Below, in pieces: positions 8,179 through 13,088 of a stretch of 13,088 nt of DNA; the stretch's first letter is position 1, and each line of letters begins with the position of its first letter. The stretch is from the NCBI GenBank assembly GCA_900546745.1, contig URDT01000035.1, forward strand, positions 1-13,088, in the 5' to 3' direction. The DNA is from an uncultured Mycoplasmatota bacterium. GTDB lineage: Bacteria > Bacillota_I > Bacilli_A > RF39 > UBA660. A model generated the notes under the pieces. The model was not told the DNA's origin. It saw only the letters and a program-made list of their open reading frames with translations, and did no database searches. The translations under genes were made by a program, and so were the position numbers.

Positions 8179-8863
8179 AGCTATTTGCATCAATTTTAAT
8201 TCCAGGCCCCATTGTAGTAGAAACACTTACATTTAAAATGTATTTTCCTTTTACAACAGCTGGTTTTGTTTTTAAAATTAATGATACAAAGGCTTTTAAA
8301 TTTTCAACTAATTTTTCATTATCAAATGAAACTTTTCCGATTAATACATGTACATTACCATAACTATCTGTACGGTATTCTACACGTCCTTTTTTTACAT
8401 CTTCTACTGCAGTTTTAGTATCCATTGTAACAGTTCCAGTTTTAGGGTTTGGCATTAATCCTTTTGGTCCTAAAACTCTACCTAGCTTTCCTAATAATGG
8501 CATCATGTCAGGAGTTGCAATCATTGTATCGAAATCAAACCAATTTTCTTTTTCGATTTTTTCTAAGTAATTAACATCTCCAACGTAGTCAGCTCCAGCT
8601 GCTTCTGCTGCTTTTGCTGCTTCTCCTTTTGCAATAACTAATACTTTTTTTGTTTTTCCTGTTCCGTTTGGTAACACTACTGCTCCTCTTAATTGTTGAT
8701 CAGCTTTTTTAGTATCAAGGTTTAATCTTAAAGCCAATTCTACAGAGCTATCAAAGCTTGTAACGGTTGTTTCTTTTGCTAATGCAATTGCTTCTTCAAT
8801 AGAATAAGATTTTGTCTTATCAACTTTTGATGAAGCTTCTACATACTTTTTACCTTTTTTCAT
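8168..8863 (-). CDS. rplA: 50S ribosomal protein L1
   Basis: L1 forms the mobile stalk near the ribosomal E site and usually represses its own mRNA. It has 231 residues, the family's normal length. Typical stretches are KKYVEASSKVDKTKSYSIEEA at the N-terminus, GTGKTKKVLVIAKGE, and the signature LGRVLGPKGLMPNPKTGTV in the middle domain, ending with TTMGPGIKIDAN. The ATG at 8863 has AAGGAGG at good spacing. The 63-base gap after rplK contains an rRNA-like L1-binding site ending two bases before that Shine-Dalgarno. Its last codons double as the -35 element of the rplJ promoter. The product is secure. Confidence 0.97.
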   Translation of the reverse strand: MKKGKKYVEASSKVDKTKSYSIEEAIALAKETTVTSFDSSVELALRLNLDTKKADQQLRGAVVLPNGTGKTKKVLVIAKGEAAKAAEAAGADYVGDVNYLEKIEKENWFDFDTMIATPDMMPLLGKLGRVLGPKGLMPNPKTGTVTMDTKTAVEDVKKGRVEYRTDSYGNVHVLIGKVSFDNEKLVENLKAFVSLILKTKPAVVKGKYILNVSVSTTMGPGIKIDANSFDM

Positions 8864-8873
8864 TGTTTTACCT

Positions 8874-8917
8874 CCTTATGTGGTATTTTAGCGGATTTTA
8901 ATTTTCCTCCCACAAGG
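8874..8917 (-). promoter_or_regulatory. L1-binding-site mimic overlapping the rplA ribosome-binding site
   Basis: The RNA reads GUGGGAGGA (8905-8913), a short A/U loop, then UCCGCUAAAAUACCAC (8880-8895). GUGG pairs with CCAC and GGA with UCC, leaving an asymmetric internal loop of GA opposite GCUAAAAUA. This resembles the L1 site of 23S rRNA helix 76, where GUGGGAGGCU faces AGCC...UUGAAAUACCAC. Outside the core, CCUU (8914-8917) can pair with AAGG (8874-8877), the start of the rplA Shine-Dalgarno. Binding of L1 would thus block rplA translation. The rRNA comparison is from memory. Confidence 0.75.
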
Positions 8918-8926
8918 GAATTTTAA

Positions 8927-9355
8927 TTATTCACCTTCGATTTTAACGCCCATGTTACGAGCTGTTCCAGCAACGATTTTCATTGCTGCTTCAACAGTAT
9001 AAGCATTCAAATCTGGTAATTTAATTTCAGCTATTTCTTTTAATTGTTCTTGTGTTAAAGTTGCAACTGTTTCATTTGCTCCTTTAACAGCTCCTTTTTT
9101 AATTCCAGTAACCTTTTTAATTAAGAATGGTACTGGTGGAGTCTTTATAACAAAGTCAAAAGTTCTATCTTCATATACAGAAATTTCTACAGGTAGAATA
9201 TCTCCCATTTTGTCTCTTGTTGCATCATTATATTTTGTACAAAATTCTTGTAAATTGATTCCTGCAGGTCCTAAAACAGTACCTACTGGTGGAGCTGGTG
9301 TTGCTTTTCCAGCTGGAACTTGTAACTTAATAACTTTTGTGATTTGTTTTGCCAC
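8927..9355 (-). CDS. rplK: 50S ribosomal protein L11
   Basis: L11 binds the GTPase-associated centre of 23S rRNA. Starting at the GTG at 9355 gives 142 residues beginning MAKQITKVIKL, close to the family length of 141. The strong GGAGGTG lies just upstream of that codon. An earlier in-frame GTG at 9364 is part of the Shine-Dalgarno itself and is not a credible start. Signature stretches are PAGKATPAPPVGTVLGPAG at the N-terminus, GINLQEFCTKYN, and TPPVPFLIKK in the middle; the C-terminal RNA-binding domain ends AGTARNMGVKIEGE. It has its own promoter and a leader of about 94 bases, and rplA follows after 63 bases. Confidence 0.96.
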   Translation of the reverse strand: MAKQITKVIKLQVPAGKATPAPPVGTVLGPAGINLQEFCTKYNDATRDKMGDILPVEISVYEDRTFDFVIKTPPVPFLIKKVTGIKKGAVKGANETVATLTQEQLKEIAEIKLPDLNAYTVEAAMKIVAGTARNMGVKIEGE

Positions 9356-9449
9356 GAAAAACACCTCCTACTTTATCGCTTTTCATGCGTGGTCCAAATG
9401 ATATCCGCTTAATTCAATCTCCCACTAAATCTATATAAACATATATAGC
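9356..9449 (-). promoter_or_regulatory. Structured 5' leader of rplK with an L1-like motif
   Basis: The predicted mRNA begins with a perfect 7-bp hairpin (CUAUAUA, loop UGUU, UAUAUAG; 9431-9448), which could protect the 5' end. Next comes GUGGGAGAU (9417-9425), with CCAC at 9389-9392 downstream (in UUUGGACCAC). GUGG/CCAC pairing with the following GAG resembles the first strand of an L1 site. The opposite strand, however, lacks the clear AAAUACCAC form seen before rplA. The leader ends with the Shine-Dalgarno GGAGGTG. The promoter-proximal hairpin is well supported as a structure; the L1 role is a guess. Confidence 0.4.
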
Positions 9450-9455
9450 TAGTTT

Positions 9456-9484
9456 AATATAACATATTTTTTTTATTTTGTAAA
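9456..9484 (-). promoter_or_regulatory. Predicted sigma-A promoter of rplK-rplA
   Basis: On the minus strand, TTTACA (9479-9484) and TATATT (9456-9461) are 17 bases apart, each one base off consensus, with TG one base before the -10. The run TATGTTATAWT around the -10 is shared with the rplJ promoter. It begins four bases after the stop of the Gln-rich gene, where I see no terminator, so rplK probably receives both this promoter and read-through. Predicted start about 9449. Confidence 0.75.
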
Positions 9485-9487
9485 CAT

Positions 9488-10135
9488 TTATTTTGTTTTT
9501 GTTTTAATGTTTTTTAAAGTTGTTTTTACTTGATAAGCATTTGTTTTCTTCACAACAGTGTTTCCTTGACGCATGTATTCAGATGGAATAATTTCAACAT
9601 CAACATATCCATCTTCTAAAGAAACATCTTCCATTTTAATTTCAATTAATTGTTTTAGATTATTTAAAAATCTTTCTGGAACTGGAAAACCAATTCCAGA
9701 AATTACTACAGAATCCGATATTTCCTTATAATAAGGATCATTATAAAATAACGTATTTTTTTGATAAACTTCCGTTATTTTAGCTTTAGCCTGTACCACA
9801 ATGGAATCAATATTTTTTAAAATTCTTTTATAGTTTTGATAACCTGGACTAACGACATAATCTTTTTCTTCTTCTGTATAATTTTGTTGTTTCTCGTATT
9901 GTATTTCTTGCTGTTGCTCAATTAATTTTTGAATATCATTTTGTTGTTTGCCAACAATAGAAGCTGTTTGTTGTTCAATTTGTTGTTGTTTTTGTTGTTC
10001 TTTTTCTACCAGTTGTTCAATATTGTTTTGTTGTTTGCCAACAATAGATGCCGTTTGTTGTTCGATTTCTTGTTGTTTTTGTTGTCCTTCTTGGATCAAA
10101 CGATCTACATCACTTTGAAATTTACTACCACTCAT
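9488..10135 (-). CDS. Unrecognised Gln-rich tandem-repeat protein in the secE-nusG operon
   Basis: I do not recognise this 215-residue protein. The ATG at 10135 has AGGAGG overlapping the TAG stop of nusG, so it should be translated in step with NusG. Residues 1-85 are hydrophilic and about 30% Gln (27 residues). They hold a 29-residue repeat (18-46 and 47-75) built around EQQTASIVGKQQN, and residues 5-17 look like half of a further copy; helix or coiled coil is likely. Residues about 95-205 are more ordinary, mixed helix/strand in appearance, with VVISGIGFPVPERFLNNLKQ and a basic end (KTTLKNIKTKTK). There is no signal peptide, membrane segment, cysteine or known catalytic motif. Base composition resembles its neighbours, so recent transfer is not evident. 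Bacillus has nothing at this place between nusG and rplK. A cytoplasmic, possibly oligomeric or RNA/ribosome-associated role is conceivable but unsupported. Confidence 0.85.
   Translation of the reverse strand: MSGSKFQSDVDRLIQEGQQKQQEIEQQTASIVGKQQNNIEQLVEKEQQKQQQIEQQTASIVGKQQNDIQKLIEQQQEIQYEKQQNYTEEEKDYVVSPGYQNYKRILKNIDSIVVQAKAKITEVYQKNTLFYNDPYYKEISDSVVISGIGFPVPERFLNNLKQLIEIKMEDVSLEDGYVDVEIIPSEYMRQGNTVVKKTNAYQVKTTLKNIKTKTK
9911..10084 (-). repeat. Two tandem 87-bp coding repeats in the Gln-rich gene
   Basis: Copies at 9998-10084 and 9911-9997 encode 29 residues each and stay in frame. The central part, read on the plus strand as TTGTTGTTTGCCAACAATAG, is identical in both, while the edges have diverged. 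The protein copies differ at only about a third of positions, mostly by conservative changes. This fits an internal duplication. Confidence 0.85.
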
Positions 10136-10144
10136 ATTGTCCTC

Positions 10145-10678
10145 CTATGCTTTTTCAATTTCTGACAATTCTAATTCTACAATTGTTTCTTGTCCAAATA
10201 AATCAAGAGCTACTTCTATTTTTTGGTTTTCCATATTAATTGTTTTTACCTTACCAAACATATTAGCAAAAGGTCCATTAATAACTTTAATCATATCTCC
10301 AACATTCAAGTTGTTACCAATTTCAAGTCTACTCATACCCATGCTTCCTAAGATTTTATCTACTTCTTGAGGAGTTAAAGGAAAAGGTTTTGCTCCTTTA
10401 CCAGAAGAACCGATAAATCCTGTTACACCTGGAGTATTTCTGACGATAAACCAAGCTTCATCATTCATAATCATTTCAACTAATATATATCCTGGAAACA
10501 TTTTTTTAACTTTCTTTTTTTCTTTTCCATCTTTTACTTCTACTTCTGTTTGTTCTGGAACGACTACTCGAAAGATATAATCTTCCATTCCCATTGAAGA
10601 TGCACGCATTTCTAATTTTTCTTTTACCTTATTCTCGTGTCCTGAATAAGTATTAACAACATACCATTCTTTTTCCAT
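10145..10678 (-). CDS. nusG: Transcription elongation/antitermination factor NusG
   Basis: NusG binds the RNA polymerase clamp and modulates pausing and coupling to the ribosome. The start at 10678 gives 177 residues beginning MEKEWYVVNTYSGHE, the classical N-terminus. A longer open frame to 10753 lies inside secE and is not part of the gene. The NGN domain spans residues about 4-112, with KKVKKMFPGYILVEM (54-68) and the conserved NTPGVTGFIG (81-90). The KOW domain runs about 124-160 (GDMIKVINGPFANMFGKV). The ATG overlaps the secE TAA by one base. The TAG stop overlaps the Shine-Dalgarno of the next gene, so three genes are tightly coupled. The identification is secure. Confidence 0.97.
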   Translation of the reverse strand: MEKEWYVVNTYSGHENKVKEKLEMRASSMGMEDYIFRVVVPEQTEVEVKDGKEKKKVKKMFPGYILVEMIMNDEAWFIVRNTPGVTGFIGSSGKGAKPFPLTPQEVDKILGSMGMSRLEIGNNLNVGDMIKVINGPFANMFGKVKTINMENQKIEVALDLFGQETIVELELSEIEKA

Positions 10679-10857
10679 TAATGAATCACCATCTTTACTG
10701 CCGAAAGGATTAAATCTAATCCTGCGAAAAATACTCCAAATACTAAAATACAAGTTAAAGTAGCAATAGAGTTTTCCATCATTTGTTTTTTATCAGGCCA
10801 TTTTACTTTTTTCATTTCTTTTTTTACATTTACTAAAAATTTTGCTAATTTTTTCAT
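10678..10857 (-). CDS. secE: Preprotein translocase subunit SecE
   Basis: This small gene encodes 59 residues, the size of single-span Gram-positive SecE. It begins MKKLAKFLVNVKKEMKKVKW and carries the family hallmark KEMKKVKWPDKKQ on an amphipathic cytoplasmic helix (residues about 12-26). One membrane segment follows, residues about 29-54 (IATLTCILVFGVFFAGLDLI within it). SecE clamps the SecY channel at the membrane. The ATG at 10857 has GAAGGAAGG upstream. The stop TAA shares a base with the nusG start. Upstream, rpmG (L33), which often precedes secE in Bacillota, is absent; yvcK is there instead. Confidence 0.95.
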   Translation of the reverse strand: MKKLAKFLVNVKKEMKKVKWPDKKQMMENSIATLTCILVFGVFFAGLDLILSAVKMVIH

Positions 10858-10877
10858 TGTTACCTTCCTTCAAATCT

Positions 10878-10899
10878 GTTTTTTATTCAAATAAAAAAC
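10878..10899. repeat. AT-rich perfect inverted repeat in the secE leader
   Basis: GTTTTTTATT and AATAAAAAAC (10-bp arms, two-base centre) lie between the yvcK/secE promoter zone and the secE Shine-Dalgarno. In RNA it would be a weak A-U hairpin that competes with the U-tract of the adjacent terminator-like hairpin. Confidence 0.5.
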
Positions 10900-10911
10900 A
10901 CTTGCGTGTCT
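10893..10911 (-). terminator. Short GNRA-loop hairpin with U-tract after yvcK
   Basis: AGACAC pairs with GUGUUU around a GCAA loop, followed by a run of U ending at 10893. The stem is short, so efficiency is doubtful. Depending on where transcription starts, it is either the terminator of dgt-like/vanY-like/yvcK or an attenuator in the secE leader. Confidence 0.5.
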
Positions 10912-10938
10912 AAATAAATATTATCATTTTATTTAGAC
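10908..10938. repeat. 11-bp perfect inverted repeat directly after the yvcK stop
   Basis: GTCTAAATAAA and TTTATTTAGAC flank a 9-base loop, starting at the base next to the yvcK stop codon. The repeat covers the -10 and most of the spacer of the proposed secE promoter, so it may act as an operator, or as a weak terminator stem extending the adjacent GCAA hairpin. Confidence 0.6.
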
Positions 10939-10946
10939 TTAGTCAA
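10918..10946 (-). promoter_or_regulatory. Candidate promoter of secE-nusG-unknown
   Basis: TTGACT (10941-10946) and TAATAT (10918-10923) are 17 bases apart, with TG one base before the -10. The -35 is made by the last yvcK codons (GTT GAC TAA). The -10 matches consensus at only four of six positions, so this is weaker than the other promoters here. A GATAAT at 15-base spacing is an alternative. The start would be near 10911. Confidence 0.45.
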
Positions 10947-11895
10947 CCTTATTAATTAAATAACTATAAATATCTAACGCTAGTTTATCTACTTGATGTC
11001 GAATAATGTCATTTTCTATAGTTACGTAATCATTTTCTATAACTTCGACATTCATTTGCTGTAATTCATCTCGGTCTAGTATTACTTGATCCTTTTCTTC
11101 TAAAGTTTCATATTTTCTGGCTACTTCCTCTTTAATTTCACCGTCATTTGCGACTACTACATTTACTTTATGTGTTCCTAAGTATTGATTTAATACTTTA
11201 ACATGATCACTAACTTTAAAGCGGTCTGTCTCACCAGGTTGTGTCATCATATTAGATACATACATCATTTTTTTATCAGAAGAATCTAAAGCTTGAATAA
11301 CTTCTTTACAAATTAAGTTAGGAAGGATACTAGTATATAAGCTTCCCATACTAAAGATAATTAAATCAGCTTCCTCTATAGCTTTTAAAACCAAAGGATT
11401 TACAATAGGCTCTTCCCTATAAAAAATATGTTTAATTTTTCCTTTGCTTTCTGTAATATGATGCTCACCTTCTACGATTTTATGATCATCCATTTCAGCT
11501 ACTAAGGTTACATTATCTTCTGTTAAAGGTAATACTTTTCCTTTTAAATTAAATACTTTACTTAAAGATTCAAATCCATCCGATAAATTTCCTGTTATAT
11601 TTGTTAAAGCAGTTAAAATTAAATTTCCTACCGTATGACCGTTTAAGTCACTAGTTGTTTGAAAACGATAATTCAAAAGTTCTTTTACCAAAGGTTCTGT
11701 TTCAGATAAAGAAACTAAAACTTTTCTGATATCTCCAACGGCTACAATGTTAAATTCTTCTCTTAATCTACCTGTACTCTGTCCATCATCACAAACAGAT
11801 ACAATTGCTGTAATATCAATTGGAAACTGTTTTAATCCTTTTAATAGAGTTGACATTCCTGTTCCTCCACCTAATATCACTACTTTTTTATTCAT
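10939..11895 (-). CDS. yvcK: YvcK/CofD-family nucleotide-sugar-binding regulator (gluconeogenesis factor)
   Basis: This 318-residue cytoplasmic protein belongs to the family of B. subtilis YvcK. That protein binds UDP-GlcNAc and supports growth on gluconeogenic carbon, cell shape and wall synthesis. The N-terminus carries the Rossmann loop GGGTGMS (residues 9-15). Further family motifs are CDDGQSTGRLR (35-45), GDIRK (54-58), NGHTVGNLILTAL (85-97), SMGSLYTSILPNL (182-194) and NMMTQPGETD (215-224). Two differ from the usual forms as I recall them: DDGGSSGRLR is DDGQSTGRLR here, and GPGSLYTS is SMGSLYTS. ATG at 11895 has AGGTGAT before it. It lies 44 bases after the VanY-like gene. In Bacillus yvcK sits beside yvcJ and whiA, so its position here, before secE, is different. 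The family call is firm; physiology is inferred. Confidence 0.92.
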   Translation of the reverse strand: MNKKVVILGGGTGMSTLLKGLKQFPIDITAIVSVCDDGQSTGRLREEFNIVAVGDIRKVLVSLSETEPLVKELLNYRFQTTSDLNGHTVGNLILTALTNITGNLSDGFESLSKVFNLKGKVLPLTEDNVTLVAEMDDHKIVEGEHHITESKGKIKHIFYREEPIVNPLVLKAIEEADLIIFSMGSLYTSILPNLICKEVIQALDSSDKKMMYVSNMMTQPGETDRFKVSDHVKVLNQYLGTHKVNVVVANDGEIKEEVARKYETLEEKDQVILDRDELQQMNVEVIENDYVTIENDIIRHQVDKLALDIYSYLINKVD

Positions 11896-11939
11896 ACAAT
11901 CACCTACTACATTATACTACTTATGATAAATTTTCAAAA

Positions 11940-12509
11940 CTAATCGTAGTATTCTTCTAAAGTTAAATTATTTTGATAAAGATATTGAGATAAAGGAATA
12001 CCGACATATCGATAATGCCAGGGTTCAAAAGCATAACCTGTAATATTTTCTTTTTCTTTAGGATATCTTAAAATAAAACCATATCGATAAGCATTTTCTT
12101 TCATCCAGATTGATTCTTTATCATTTTCTTTAATATCATCACTATATTTTCCATTACGAATAGCAGCAAAATCAATAGCCAGACCTGTTTGATGTTCAGA
12201 ACATCCTGGTAAAGCTACGAATTGTTCGGCATATTCTATGCCTTTTTCTTGAGAAATTTTTTCATAAACTTCTTTTTGATAATGATAAGAGCGATAACCA
12301 CTATCGATAATAATATTCACATTATCTTTTAGAGCATCTTTTTGCATCTTTTGAAATTGTTCAAAAACAACAGGATGAATCATCGGTTTTAGATTTGGAT
12401 CTTTATAAGAATGAAAATTATTTTCATTTTGATCTGTAATCACTAATTCATTTGGAACAAAGTCTTCTTTCAAAGGATTTTTTCGATTCACTAACATTTG
12501 AAAATTCAT
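11940..12509 (-). CDS. VanY/LdcB-type D-alanyl-D-alanine carboxypeptidase domain protein, no signal peptide
   Basis: This 189-residue zinc metallopeptidase belongs to the M15B (VanY) family, which trims C-terminal D-Ala or related residues from peptidoglycan stem peptides. The substrate-binding SGYRS is at 70-74. SEHQTGLAIDFA (104-115) supplies zinc ligands H106 and D113, and EPWHYRYVG (162-170) supplies catalytic E162 and ligand H165. All key residues are present. Unusually there is no signal peptide or membrane anchor: the protein starts MNFQMLVNRKNPLKEDF. A stop codon lies six codons upstream in the same frame, so no longer form is possible. It may act on cytoplasmic or imported muropeptides, or leave the cell by another route. 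It starts 18 bases after the dGTPase-like gene, with AGGTGAT as ribosome-binding site. Family call firm, substrate unknown. Confidence 0.9.
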   Translation of the reverse strand: MNFQMLVNRKNPLKEDFVPNELVITDQNENNFHSYKDPNLKPMIHPVVFEQFQKMQKDALKDNVNIIIDSGYRSYHYQKEVYEKISQEKGIEYAEQFVALPGCSEHQTGLAIDFAAIRNGKYSDDIKENDKESIWMKENAYRYGFILRYPKEKENITGYAFEPWHYRYVGIPLSQYLYQNNLTLEEYYD

Positions 12510-12527
12510 ACAATCACCTATTTTATT

Positions 12528-13088
12528 TTACTTATTTTCAACATATTTATGATATTCTTTGATAAAATAGTCATCTGTCATTTCGGCAATAAAGTCAATT
12601 ACTTTTCTTTCATTTGAATTCTTATTGATATAATCAGAGCTCATATTTTTTAAAAATATTTGATAAATATCCGAATCAAGATCATTTATTTTTAATTGTT
12701 TTAAATAAACTTCAAATAATAAGGAAAACATTTTTTTATATTCTTCAATTTGTTCTTTTGTATTTGCTTTATTATAAATATATTCATAGTTAAATTTTTT
12801 TAGTGAAAACAATGCTTGATAAACTTTATCAGACATTTTAATACAAGGCTGATTAGTACTATGATCTATAACATCTAGTAAGATGGTATTTACAATTGTT
12901 CGATTATCACTTCCTAAAACATTAGTTATTTCTTTTGGAATTTGTTCTTTTTTTAAAATGCCTAATCGAATAGCATCCTCAATATCTCTTCCTACATAAC
13001 CAACAATATCAGAAAGTCTCACAACACATCCTTCTAAGGTCATAGGAATTAATTTTTTTATTGCCATTGGATCTATATAACAATCTTC
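12528..13088 (-). CDS. dgt: dGTPase-like HD-domain phosphohydrolase (C-terminal part, 5' end beyond the right edge)
   Basis: The frame is open to the right edge, so the ATG at 13067 is internal; the visible protein is 186 residues starting EDCYIDPMAIKKL. The stretch PMTLEGCVVRLSDIVGYVGR, followed by DIEDAI, is characteristic of bacterial dGTP triphosphohydrolase-like HD proteins and includes the region around the last metal-binding aspartate (SDI). The N-terminal HD motifs are outside the window. The rest is helical and charged, ending HKYVENK. Such enzymes hydrolyse dNTPs to deoxynucleosides and triphosphate. It is the first visible gene of a unit with the VanY-like gene and yvcK. Whether it prefers dGTP cannot be told here. 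Confidence 0.8.
   Translation of the reverse strand, partial: EDCYIDPMAIKKLIPMTLEGCVVRLSDIVGYVGRDIEDAIRLGILKKEQIPKEITNVLGSDNRTIVNTILLDVIDHSTNQPCIKMSDKVYQALFSLKKFNYEYIYNKANTKEQIEEYKKMFSLLFEVYLKQLKINDLDSDIYQIFLKNMSSDYINKNSNERKVIDFIAEMTDDYFIKEYHKYVENK

Noticed and set aside
9356..9364. Earlier GTG start for rplK
   Set aside because: That GTG is part of the Shine-Dalgarno GGAGGTG. The GTG at 9355 gives the standard MAKQ start and family length.
9929..10370. Plus-strand open frames opposite the Gln-rich gene and nusG
   Set aside because: Leu/Phe-rich shadows of Gln and Lys codons; no independent evidence of coding.
10679..10753. N-terminal extension of nusG by 25 residues
   Set aside because: It lies within secE in another frame. 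The family N-terminus MEKEWYVVNTY begins at 10678, overlapping the secE stop.
11911..11916. TATAAT before yvcK as a -10 element
   Set aside because: No good -35 at normal spacing, and the start would cut into the yvcK Shine-Dalgarno.
1..13088. TGA=Trp mollicute genetic code
   Set aside because: Conserved Trp residues are TGG and all full proteins read through with the standard code.
1..13088. Mobile elements, CRISPR, tRNA or rRNA genes
   Set aside because: Gaps are all 160 bases or less and explained by promoters, leaders and hairpins; no spaced repeats, transposase or cloverleaf were seen.

Overview
This is a low-GC (roughly one third G+C, by eye) core-genome window from a bacterium of the Bacillota/Mycoplasmatota side. 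All genes lie on the minus strand, so transcription runs from high to low coordinates. The order secE-nusG-[unknown]-rplK-rplA-rplJ-rplL-ybxB-rpoB-rpoC matches the Bacillus-type RNA polymerase/ribosomal cluster, except for one extra gene between nusG and rplK. Trp is encoded by TGG throughout, so this is not a TGA=Trp mollicute of the Mycoplasma/Spiroplasma type. However, none of the 12 visible stop codons is TGA, and RpoB carries Asn at the E. coli H526 position, a feature reported for Mollicutes. A wall-bearing, AT-rich Bacilli lineage close to Mollicutes is my best guess (inference).

Layout in transcription order. At the right edge is the C-terminal part of a dGTPase-like HD hydrolase. It is followed closely by a VanY-type D,D-carboxypeptidase domain protein without a signal peptide, then by yvcK (CofD/YvcK family). 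An 81-bp gap full of inverted repeats separates these from secE and nusG, which share a one-base stop/start overlap. The third gene of that unit is a 215-residue Gln-rich protein with a tandem 29-residue repeat that I do not recognise. Its Shine-Dalgarno sequence begins within the nusG stop codon. A new promoter and leader precede rplK, and rplA follows. Another consensus promoter, whose -35 lies in the last codons of rplA, drives an L10-type leader with an attenuator ahead of rplJ-rplL. Then come ybxB, a promoter, rpoB and rpoC; rpoC runs off the left edge.

Functionally the window makes transcription and translation machinery: the polymerase large subunits, NusG, the ribosomal L1/L11 proteins and the L7/L12 stalk, plus SecE. 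The regulatory layer is the informative part. The rplK-rplA gap contains a close imitation of the 23S rRNA L1-binding site directly abutting the rplA ribosome-binding site. The rplJ leader has the expected L10 architecture. Three of the four proposed promoters, and probably the fourth, have a TG-extended -10.

I found no mobile element, CRISPR array, tRNA or rRNA gene. No gap between genes exceeds 160 bases. The best candidate for undescribed biology is the Gln-rich repeat protein co-transcribed with secE-nusG.
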